Shown here: piece after piece, positions 25,559 through 32,627 of the stretch | How positions within the stretch are numbered: position 1 is the stretch's first letter | Layout of the letters: each line of letters begins with the position of its first letter | DNA from: an uncultured Prevotella sp. | Lineage (GTDB): Bacteria; Bacteroidota; Bacteroidia; Bacteroidales; Bacteroidaceae | NCBI GenBank assembly: GCA_900315035.1 | Contig: OMXO01000046.1 | Location: 1 to 43,557 of the forward strand | Reading direction: 5' to 3' | DNA length: 43,557 nucleotides | Position numbers and translations under genes: made by a program | The notes under the pieces: model-generated | What the model was told of the DNA's origin: nothing | The model's input: the letters and a program-made list of their open reading frames with translations, nothing else | Databases searched by the model: none

Positions 25559-26010
25559 AAAGCATCGTCAGTGTTCATTATACGTTCGAATTCTTCTCCG
25601 AATTCCTCTTCAGACCTAAGTGTCTGTTCCAGATTTTGTGGCGACCAGATTTCTATCGTGTCATCCATGCCAATGAATTGGATGTCCTGATCTATCTCGG
25701 CAATTTTCTGGAGACGCTTGGAGATGAGAAAACGGCCGTTCCCGTCAAGACTTACCACTTCTGCTTCTGACACGAATTGCCGGAACATCTGTTGGTGGGC
25801 TTGTTTCCAGGGCCGTAATTGGTTCTTCAGCAAATCAAGACGCGCATTCCATACGCTTTCGGGATAAAGCACCAGACATTTTTGGAAGACATCCTTGCGC
25901 AGCACAAGGTTTTCCTCGCCAGATGTTTGTAACACCTTGCGGAAAACGGCAGGCAGGAAGGCTCTTCCCTTTGCGTCAGTCTTGGCTTCTATGTTCCCTA
26001 AAAAACGCAT
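25555..26010 (-). CDS. mraZ: Transcriptional regulator MraZ
   Basis: DNA-binding protein with two SpoVT-AbrB-type half-domains, first gene of the dcw cluster. The 151-residue length is normal. The paired DxxxR-type loops are visible as TDAKGRAFLPAVF (about residues 11-23) and LDGNGRFLISKRL (about 95-107). In E. coli and Mollicutes, MraZ binds tandem TGGGN-type repeats in its own promoter; such repeats are present here (26055-26079), so autoregulation is likely. Confidence 0.95.
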   Translation of the reverse strand: MRFLGNIEAKTDAKGRAFLPAVFRKVLQTSGEENLVLRKDVFQKCLVLYPESVWNARLDLLKNQLRPWKQAHQQMFRQFVSEAEVVSLDGNGRFLISKRLQKIAEIDQDIQFIGMDDTIEIWSPQNLEQTLRSEEEFGEEFERIMNTDDAL

Positions 26011-26037
26011 ATGTACATCTTTAATAGATTTCGGTTA

Positions 26038-26045
26038 CAAAGATA
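26038..26045 (-). promoter_or_regulatory. mraZ/dcw -7 promoter element
   Basis: TATCTTTG on the minus strand, ending 27 nt before the mraZ ATG at 26010. Instead of a clear TTTG -33 box, the upstream DNA contains the MraZ repeats (26055-26079), which cover the place where the -33 contacts would be. Confidence 0.6.
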
Positions 26046-26054
26046 GGAATTTTT

Positions 26055-26079
26055 CCCCACTTCACACCACATTTCCCCA
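26055..26079 (-). promoter_or_regulatory. MraZ operator: three TGGNG repeats in 10-bp register
   Basis: On the minus strand the sequence reads TGGGG (26075-26079), 5 bp, TGGTG (26065-26069), 5 bp, TGGGG (26055-26059). Established work on E. coli MraZ describes TGGGN repeats separated by 5 bp as the operator in the mraZ promoter. The same spacing here, 9 bp upstream of the -7 box, supports steric autorepression of the whole cluster. Confidence 0.75.
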
Positions 26080-26191
26080 CTTTTTTTAAAATTTAACTTT
26101 ATTTTATTGATTTGCCCCCTTTTTGTGTATAAAATACATTTAAAAACAAACTTTTTTCTTTAATTCTTGCTCAGTTTTGAAAGAAATGTGC

Positions 26192-26199
26192 TATTTTTG
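26192..26199 (+). promoter_or_regulatory. -7 promoter element of the glsA-glsB pair
   Basis: TATTTTTG, 28 nt before the chosen ATG at 26228. TTG at 26167-26169 is 22 bp upstream and could serve as a weak -33. Confidence 0.55.
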
Positions 26200-26227
26200 C
26201 AACTTGTTAGTGTTTATATCAAGAGAA

Positions 26228-27052
26228 ATGGCCAAAGTCACGGAGAAAACGATTGACATTGATGATATCCTGAAAGGGAAACTGGGCGCAAAGGCAAAGT
26301 TTGTGCCAGCCTTTCTGGTGAATTGGCTGAAGCGCATTGCTCACCAAGATCAAGTGAATGCTTTTTTGTGGGAAAGCCGCGAGAAGATCGGTGTTGAATG
26401 GTTGGAGGAGTGTGTCCGTTATCTTGATATGACCTTAAAAATTGTAGGAAAAGAGAACCTGCCAGATCCGAACGATGGACGATTATACACATTCGTTAGC
26501 AATCATCCCTTAGGGGGAGAAGACGGCGTGGCACTTGGTGCAATTATCGGGCGTCACTATAACGGCAACTTCCGTTATCTGGTTAACGATCTGCTGATGA
26601 ATCTTCCAGGACTTGCACCGCTTTGCATCCCAATTAACAAGACGGGCAGTCAGAGTCGTAATTTCCCGGCGATGGTAGAAGCTGGTTTCAATAGCGACCA
26701 GCACATGCTGATGTTCCCAGCGGGTATTTGTTCTCGCAAGCATCATGGTGTTATTGCCGATATTCCTTGGAAGAAAACTTTTATCTCGAAGAGTGTGGAG
26801 TACCAGCGTGATGTGGTGCCCATTCATTTTAGTGGACAAAATTCGGCATTCTTCTATAGGTTAGCCAACTTTAGTGATAAGTATCTGCCTTTCAATTTGG
26901 CCATGTTGTTCTTGGTCGATGAGATGTATAAAAATGTACATAAGTCATTTGAAATCAGAGTTGGTAAACCTATCCCTTGGCAGACATTTGATAAAAGCAA
27001 AAGCCCTGTAGAATGGGCTCAGTTCGTCAGAGATAAAGTGTATGCTTTATAA
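26228..27052 (+). CDS. glsA: PlsC-like O-acyltransferase of glycine/amino-acid lipid synthesis (GlsA-like)
   Basis: A 274-residue membrane-associated acyltransferase. The acyltransferase block begins SNHPLGGEDGVAL (His93; the acidic residue sits at H+5/H+6, where canonical PlsC has HX4D), followed by INKTGSQSRNFPAM and MLMFPAGICSRK, the equivalent of the FPEGTRS motif. In Bacteroides, GlsA O-acylates the N-(3-hydroxyacyl)glycine made by GlsB to form the diacyl glycine lipid. The directly following GNAT-type gene (47 bp downstream) makes this pairing convincing. The start at 26228 (MAKVTEK) is used; an in-frame ATG at 26177 lies upstream of the promoter box. Ornithine-lipid synthesis (OlsA-like) is the alternative. 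Confidence 0.78.
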   Translation: MAKVTEKTIDIDDILKGKLGAKAKFVPAFLVNWLKRIAHQDQVNAFLWESREKIGVEWLEECVRYLDMTLKIVGKENLPDPNDGRLYTFVSNHPLGGEDGVALGAIIGRHYNGNFRYLVNDLLMNLPGLAPLCIPINKTGSQSRNFPAMVEAGFNSDQHMLMFPAGICSRKHHGVIADIPWKKTFISKSVEYQRDVVPIHFSGQNSAFFYRLANFSDKYLPFNLAMLFLVDEMYKNVHKSFEIRVGKPIPWQTFDKSKSPVEWAQFVRDKVYAL

Positions 27053-27099
27053 AAAACATTGTAAATTAATCATTACCCAATATTCAAATAACCGAACAG

Positions 27100-28095
27100 A
27101 TGGAACAGGAAATCATCCAGCCAATCGACAAAGAAGTTCTCAAGAGAGAATTGACTCCAGAACTCCAACTTCGTATGACTAATAAAAGTCATAATGAGAT
27201 TTATGTCATAACGGCTCATAATGCACCAAATGTCATGAAAGAGATTGGACGACTTCGTGAAGTAGTCTTTCGTGAGGCAGGTGGTGGTACAGGCAAGGAC
27301 ATGGATATCGACGAGTTCGATACCTGTGAGAATTGTTACAAGCAGCTGATTGTATGGAATCCTGAGGCTGAAGAGATCATTGGTGGCTACCGCTATCTTG
27401 AGGGCACAAGTTGGGAGATGGACGACAAGGGCCAGCCCAAACTGGCTACCAGCCACATGTTCCATTTTTCTGAGAAGTTTCTGAAAGAATATATGCCTTA
27501 TACGATTGAATTAGGTCGTTCTTTCGTGTCACTTCCTTATCAGAGTTCCCGTATGGGAGCCAAGAGCCTCTTTGCTTTGGATAATCTGTGGGATGGACTG
27601 GGCGCACTGACGGTAATCAAACCTAATGTCCGCTATTTCTTTGGCAAAATGACGATGTATCCTTCCTATATTCGCAAAGGACGTGATATGATTCTTTATT
27701 TCCTCAAGAAGTATTTCGATGATAAGGAACAGCTCATTTTACCGATGAAACCGTTGAAAATAGAGGCTGATGACAGCGAGTTGGAGCGTATTTTCACAGG
27801 CCAAAACTTTAAGGAAGACTATCGTATCCTTAACGGTGAGATTCGCAAATTGGGCTATAATATTCCTCCGTTGGTCAATGCTTATATGAATCTTTCGCCT
27901 ACGATGAAGCTATTCGGAACGGCTATCAATTATGGTTTTGGTGATGTGGAAGAAACTGGAATCTTGATAGCGATGGATGAAATATTCGAGGAGAAACGTA
28001 TCCGTCATATCAACTCGTTTATCAAGGAGCATCCTGAGGCCTTGAAGATTACGAGTGGTGCTAATAAGGTCATCTATAAGGAAAGAAAAAACTAA
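27100..28095 (+). CDS. glsB: GNAT-family N-acyltransferase of glycine/amino-acid lipid synthesis (GlsB-like)
   Basis: A 331-residue protein of the OlsB/GlsB type: a long-chain 3-hydroxyacyl-ACP-dependent N-acyltransferase fold. Typical segments are IGRLREVVFREAGGGTGKDMD, DEFDTCENCYKQLIVW, EEIIGGYRYLEG, YTIELGRSFVSLPYQSSR and ALDNLWDGLGALTV. In Bacteroides thetaiotaomicron the GlsB enzyme makes N-acyl glycine (commendamide-type), which GlsA then O-acylates. The pair is in one apparent operon. Whether the amino acid is glycine, serine-glycine or ornithine cannot be seen from the sequence. Confidence 0.8.
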   Translation: MEQEIIQPIDKEVLKRELTPELQLRMTNKSHNEIYVITAHNAPNVMKEIGRLREVVFREAGGGTGKDMDIDEFDTCENCYKQLIVWNPEAEEIIGGYRYLEGTSWEMDDKGQPKLATSHMFHFSEKFLKEYMPYTIELGRSFVSLPYQSSRMGAKSLFALDNLWDGLGALTVIKPNVRYFFGKMTMYPSYIRKGRDMILYFLKKYFDDKEQLILPMKPLKIEADDSELERIFTGQNFKEDYRILNGEIRKLGYNIPPLVNAYMNLSPTMKLFGTAINYGFGDVEETGILIAMDEIFEEKRIRHINSFIKEHPEALKITSGANKVIYKERKN

Positions 28096-28195
28096 AAAGG
28101 ACGCGTTAAAGAAATATAAAAAGCCAGGCTTTGATGCAATGTTTCCATCTTTTTGGGTTTAGTAGGTAGATGAACCAATTAGACATAAGAGAAAG

Positions 28196-29469
28196 ATGAA
28201 GAAATTATTGTTATTAATTCCAGCCGTTGTTGCCCTCATGGGTTGTAGCAGTGACTCTACAGGAAATGATAGAGATGATGGCGAGATGGTTATTGACATG
28301 TTGCCCGAGACGCGCTCGATAGTATTGACTCAGGAGCAGCGGGCATTTGTTGGTAAGAACACCGATTTCTCTTTCAATCTCTTCCGTGCAAGAGTAGCAT
28401 TATCTCTCCTATCAGCGTGACTTATGTATTAGGGATGCTCAATGATGGAGCCGCTGGAAATACAGCCAAGGAGATTTCCTCTGTCGTTGGTTTTGGAGAA
28501 GGCAAGACGCAGGCGGTTAATGATTTCTGCAAGAAACTGATAGACGAGGCGCCAAAGACGGATCCTTCCGTGACGCTCGAGATTGCCAACATCGTCATTG
28601 GCAATGATTATCGCCATGTGGGCTTCGAGCCGCCATATGTACGTGATATGCAAGACTACTATCGGGCAGAAATCACGAATCTTGACTTTAGTCAGAAAAC
28701 CGAGACATTGGCGGAGGTCAATGGCTGGTGTAATGACAAGACGCATGGCATGATACCCGAGATCCTGAAAGAATCGGAACTCAAAACCAATGCCTTGCTC
28801 CTGCTGATGAACGCTATCTACTTCAAAGCTACCTGGACAGAAAAGTTTGATCCAGCGGATACGAGGGACAAGACGTTTACCACAGCGGATGGAAAGACTC
28901 AGTCACTACCTATGATGCATCGTAAGGCTCTGGCACAATATAGTGAGAATGATGTCTGCACGATGCTGAACCTGCCCTACGGAAGTGGTGACAAGTGGAG
29001 TATGAAGGTGCTGCTGCCTCGCGAGGGTAAAACTGTCGATGATGTCATAGCCACTCTTAACGCTGAGTCATGGGAAGCACTTAGATTTAGCGGATGGAAC
29101 CCCGTTGTCGATATCGAGATGCCATGTTTCAAGACAACCTTTGAGACTGATCTTGTTGAGCCACTCTCTGCGATGGGTGCCCCTACTATGTTTACGCCTG
29201 ATTTAGCAGAGTTCCCCAATATCTGCAGCAACTTTAAGCAAGACCTCTATGTGGGACTGATGAAACAGAAGGCAGCCATCGAGGTTGATGAGGAAGGAAC
29301 GAAAGCCTCTGCCGTCACTGTAGCAATGGTGTTTGATAGTGCTATCAATCCGAGGATTAGTGAAAAGCCCTTGAATGTTGATTTCCATGCAAACCGTCCG
29401 TTTGTCTATGTCATTCAGGAGGCAAGTTCGGGTGTCATCTTCTTTCTTGGAACCTATCGTGGTGAGTAA
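28196..29469 (+). pseudogene. Secreted lipoprotein serpin (protease inhibitor), frameshifted by a short deletion
   Basis: The 5' part encodes a lipoprotein signal (LMGC lipobox at about residues 14-17) and the serpin start ending KNTDFSFNLFRA, then runs out of frame to a stop at 28418-28420. The correct frame resumes as KSSIISPISVTYVLGML from 28390 and continues to 29469. Serpins normally have several residues between these two segments, so a short stretch (3n+1 nt) is missing at about 28388-28390. The rest is intact, including NAIYFKATWTEKFDP and the inhibitory reactive-loop hinge EEGTKASAVTV. By counting from P17, P1-P1' would be about Ser-Ala, followed by HANRPFVYVIQE. An intact version would be a surface-anchored inhibitor of host or competitor serine proteases. 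Confidence 0.88.
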
Positions 29470-29472
29470 TAT

Positions 29473-30108
29473 ATGAGAAAACTGTTTTATATGTTCATAG
29501 GACTCGGGCTGTTGGCGTCGTGTTCGACTAATCCAGATGCTGATTCGCCAAAATCGCAAAGTGATGCTTCGTCTGAATACAAGATCGGCCAAGATGAGTC
29601 TAATTATGGTCGCCTTTCTAAAGGTACTTACAATTTGTCATGGGTCGTCGATAGACAAGAAATAGATACAGCAACACTTTATGTAGGTGACACTCCAAGC
29701 TCTATGCGTATCAGTCATTTCCCTATGGGTTACTTCCTGAATTTAGTAGGTAAGAAGGTGGAGCCGACAGAAATCAGCTATTTGAGTGGAGAGTCAGACT
29801 GGAAATTGGGGGTTGATGTTGTCGGCTACTCTGTAAACAATGCCTATCTGCAGAATTCGACCTGGGCCCCGCAGGTGTGGTTTGAGCTGAATGGTGAAGA
29901 CTATTCATTCCTAATATACATCGAAAATGAGGAGAGTACCTCAAACAGGTTCACATCGGTGATGTATGACACGTTGAAGGATATGTGGTCTGGAGCCGCA
30001 CCTGTCTATCGGTTTGTCATGACAAACCACGCCACAAACGAGTGTTGGGACAGGACATTTCCCACACCCATCAATATGACCTTCCAGACCACTGGGAGAA
30101 AGAAATAG
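29473..30108 (+). CDS. Hypothetical lipoprotein
   Basis: A 211-residue protein with a lipoprotein signal peptide (MRKLFYMFIGLGLLASC; lipobox LLASC) followed by a serine/aspartate-rich linker (about residues 20-40). The remainder looks beta-rich (GTYNLSWVVDRQEIDTATLYV, YSFLIYIENEE). I do not recognise the family. It starts 3 bp after the serpin stop and precedes the sigma factor by 15 bp, so it is part of the same transcript. It could be a target or an accessory surface protein of that system. Confidence 0.7.
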   Translation: MRKLFYMFIGLGLLASCSTNPDADSPKSQSDASSEYKIGQDESNYGRLSKGTYNLSWVVDRQEIDTATLYVGDTPSSMRISHFPMGYFLNLVGKKVEPTEISYLSGESDWKLGVDVVGYSVNNAYLQNSTWAPQVWFELNGEDYSFLIYIENEESTSNRFTSVMYDTLKDMWSGAAPVYRFVMTNHATNECWDRTFPTPINMTFQTTGRKK

Positions 30109-30123
30109 GAGACACTCAGACCT

Positions 30124-30666
30124 GTGGAGACAGAACAACAGCTTCTTGAGGCGATACATAAAGGAGACAGGCAGGCAATGCATCGCTTGTACGACCGCTT
30201 TTCGGGATATATTATGGCTACAGCACTTAGGTATATTCCAGATTATGAGGCGGCAAAAGATGTGGTGCAAGATAGCTTTGTGAGCATTCTGACCTCCATC
30301 CATAGGTTTGAATATCGTGGTGAGGGTTCGTTGAGGGCTTGGATCACCAGAATTGTCAGTAATCAGTCTATTAACTGGGTAAAAAAGCATGAACTGTACA
30401 CCTTTACAGACGAGATCCCTCAGTTGGTAGACGAGGAGTTGCCTGATATAGAAGGGGTGCCACCCGATGTACTTAACGGGATGATTAGCCATCTGCCTGC
30501 GGGATACAGACTTGTATTGAACCTCTACGTCTTTGAGCAATTGTCACACAAGGAAATAGCCCTCAGGCTCGGCATCAAAGAGAGCTCATCTGCCTCACAG
30601 TTCTACCATGCCAAGCGACTCTTGGCTGAGATGATAACAAAGTATTTAAATTCAAGAAAGATATGA
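30124..30666 (+). CDS. ECF-type RNA polymerase sigma factor
   Basis: A 180-residue sigma-70 family protein. Region 2 covers about residues 8-80 (AIHKGDRQAMHRLYDRF, AAKDVVQDSFVSIL, FEYRGEGSLRAWITRIVSNQ). Region 4 covers about 115-175 (LPAGYRLVLNLYVFEQLSHKEIALRLGI with the helix-turn-helix). It starts with GTG at 30124; the next ATG (codon 20) would cut into region 2. Its stop overlaps the start of the anti-sigma-like gene (ATGA at 30663-30666), the usual arrangement for an ECF sigma factor and its regulator. It probably drives its own operon, including the serpin. Confidence 0.93.
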   Translation: METEQQLLEAIHKGDRQAMHRLYDRFSGYIMATALRYIPDYEAAKDVVQDSFVSILTSIHRFEYRGEGSLRAWITRIVSNQSINWVKKHELYTFTDEIPQLVDEELPDIEGVPPDVLNGMISHLPAGYRLVLNLYVFEQLSHKEIALRLGIKESSSASQFYHAKRLLAEMITKYLNSRKI

Positions 30667-31913
30667 AAGAAGATTGGGTAAAACAGTTACGCAACAAGCT
30701 GGCAGACTATCAAGAGTCTGTTCCTGCCGACATGTGGGCCCAGATCGAGGCAAGGCTGCCACAGTCAGATGTGCCGCAGCCTGTAAAAAAGCCTCATCTT
30801 GTTTCTATCTGGGCAAAGTATGTGGCTGTGGCAGCGGCATTTGTGGGCATGGTAACCTGTAGCGGCTATCTGTTGTGGAGCATCAGCAATGAGGGGGAGA
30901 TGAAGGAACCTAAGCAGGTGGCCTCAAACGGTATCATGGAGACAAAGCAGGAAGAGACAACGATAACGTCGCAAGAAGATGTGTCGATGGAATCGCAGGA
31001 TATGGTGACCACACAGACATCGAGACCTGTCACTTCCAGCAATAACTTGTATGTGGAGGTCTTTCAGCAACCAACCTCTCAAGAAGAACCTATTAGACAG
31101 CAGGAGGTCTCAGTGGAATCGGCTCCGGAATCTCCTCAGCCACAGAAGTCTGATGAACGTGAAGAGGAGTCGCCAGAGACGGTTAAGGAAAAGAAACAGT
31201 CGCTGAGAGACTATGACGAGAAGATTCTATCGGTAGATGCCAGAAAGCATAATGGGCAGATAAGCTTTGGACTATATGCTCAAAACGGTTTTGGAAATGA
31301 GATGAGTTCTAATGGGGTGATGATGAGTCCGCAGATGGCTGCCAATTACAACTACCAACACGACCTGATGAGCGTGGCAAAGGCACGCGAAGTTGGTGAG
31401 CGCATTTATCTGGTAAACTATGAGGAGCGGCAGAAACACTATCAGCCTATTTCGTTCGGATTATCCGTAAATATCCCCATTTCATCGAAACTTTCATTGG
31501 CTACAGGTCTTGTCTATACGCGTCTGCGCTCTGATTTTGTTGCTGTCATGGGAGGCTATCCGATGACGACGGAACAGACACTCTACTATCTTGGTGTGCC
31601 GCTGAATGCCCAGTATCAGTTCTGGGGCTATAAGGGACTGAAGGTTTATGGTGTAGCAGGCATAGCGGCTGACTATAATATTAAGTCGAGGCAGGAAATG
31701 GAAGGCTTGACGCAAGAGATCAGTCGTGACCGTTGGCAGTTCTCACTTAAAGGTGGTCTGGGTGTCGAGTACGACGTGATACCACAATTGGGTTTCTACG
31801 TCGAGCCTGGTGTGAAATATTATTTCGACAATGGCAGTCGTGTTCAGAATTTCTTCAAAGACAAGCCTACGAACTTCAACCTGCAGGTCGGACTTCGATG
31901 GAATCTGCGATAA
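30663..31913 (+). CDS. Anti-sigma-like protein fused to an outer-membrane beta-barrel
   Basis: A 416-residue protein with an unusual order of parts. First comes a cytoplasmic N-terminus of about 55 residues (WVKQLRNKLADYQESVPADMW) resembling anti-sigma zones in Bacteroidota. A membrane helix follows at about 56-76 (YVAVAAAFVGMVTCSGYLLW), then a low-complexity linker of about 110 residues rich in E, Q, S and T (about 80-190). The last 220 residues look like an 8-stranded outer-membrane barrel (PISFGLSVNIPISSKLSLATG, KGGLGVEYDVIPQLGFYVEPG, ending LQVGLRWNLR). ATGA overlap with the sigma gene supports a regulatory role. Taken literally the protein spans both membranes. Confidence 0.82.
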   Translation: MKEDWVKQLRNKLADYQESVPADMWAQIEARLPQSDVPQPVKKPHLVSIWAKYVAVAAAFVGMVTCSGYLLWSISNEGEMKEPKQVASNGIMETKQEETTITSQEDVSMESQDMVTTQTSRPVTSSNNLYVEVFQQPTSQEEPIRQQEVSVESAPESPQPQKSDEREEESPETVKEKKQSLRDYDEKILSVDARKHNGQISFGLYAQNGFGNEMSSNGVMMSPQMAANYNYQHDLMSVAKAREVGERIYLVNYEERQKHYQPISFGLSVNIPISSKLSLATGLVYTRLRSDFVAVMGGYPMTTEQTLYYLGVPLNAQYQFWGYKGLKVYGVAGIAADYNIKSRQEMEGLTQEISRDRWQFSLKGGLGVEYDVIPQLGFYVEPGVKYYFDNGSRVQNFFKDKPTNFNLQVGLRWNLR

Positions 31914-31922
31914 AGGGTACTT

Positions 31923-32627
31923 TTATCCGCATTCAACGAGCAACTGGAGCCCAATGCCGCGTACTGTCTTGAGTGTAATCTTTGGCTCGTCTGCCAGCAG
32001 CTTACGCAGTTTGTTGACAAACACATCGAGTGAGCGTGAGGCGAAATAATCATCCTCCGTATTCCAGAAACGGCTGAGTATCGCTTCCCGTCTGACGACG
32101 TTATTCTTGTTCTCTGCCAGCAGTTGCAGGATTTGTGCTTCGCGCTGGGTAATCGTCTGAGAAATGCCGGTTTCATCGTTACGTAGCGTAGCATGATCGG
32201 CATCAAGTGTGTATTTCCCCAGTTTATAGTGATTGGTCTCTTTCTGTGTCTTGGCACCGCCACGCATCTTCATCAAAGCCTGGATATGAGCATCAAGTTC
32301 TTCAGGCACGAATGGCTTTTTCACGTAATTGTTGATACCTAGACGATATCCAGCCTTCACGTCGTTGGGCGAGGTGAGGGCCGAGGTGAAGATGATGATG
32401 ACGTCTTGGTCTGTTTCGCGGATTCGTTCCACCATCTCGAAACCGTTCATCACAGGCATATCAATGTCTGAGATGATCACGTCGGGCTGTGTTTCCTCCC
32501 AGGCTTTCAATCCCTCTTTTCCATTGGTGGCAGTCGCGACCTTGTAACCACCGATAATATCTTCCAGGCCCGTCTTCTCGATATAGGCTAACGATTCGTC
32601 GTCTTCTACAAGCAATAGATTTATCAT
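31923..32627 (-). CDS. OmpR/PhoB-family response regulator
   Basis: A 234-residue DNA-binding response regulator. The receiver domain has the acidic pair (VEDDE, residues 8-11), the phosphoacceptor Asp54 in IISDIDMPVMNG, the conserved Thr/Ser in IIIFTSAL and Lys in NNYVKKPF. The winged-helix output covers about residues 135-232 (ITQREAQILQLLAENKN, RSLDVFVNKLRKLLADEP, IKTVRGIGLQL-like ending). It overlaps the upstream kinase gene by 4 bp. OmpR/PhoB proteins bind direct repeats with about 11-bp spacing; such repeats occur in this window. Target genes are unknown. Confidence 0.95.
   Translation of the reverse strand: MINLLLVEDDESLAYIEKTGLEDIIGGYKVATATNGKEGLKAWEETQPDVIISDIDMPVMNGFEMVERIRETDQDVIIIFTSALTSPNDVKAGYRLGINNYVKKPFVPEELDAHIQALMKMRGGAKTQKETNHYKLGKYTLDADHATLRNDETGISQTITQREAQILQLLAENKNNVVRREAILSRFWNTEDDYFASRSLDVFVNKLRKLLADEPKITLKTVRGIGLQLLVECG

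Noticed and set aside
28121-28135. AAAGCC-A-GGCTTT palindrome after glsB
   Set aside because: A one-base loop cannot form a terminator hairpin and no T-run follows; probably chance.
29941-30540. Open frame of 199 residues on the minus strand
   Set aside because: It is antisense to the lipoprotein and ECF sigma genes and has no recognisable features.
31909-31927. Inverted repeat GATAAA...TTTATC between the barrel gene and the response regulator
   Set aside because: The stem is only 6 bp, AT-rich and overlaps coding ends; it is too weak to call a terminator.
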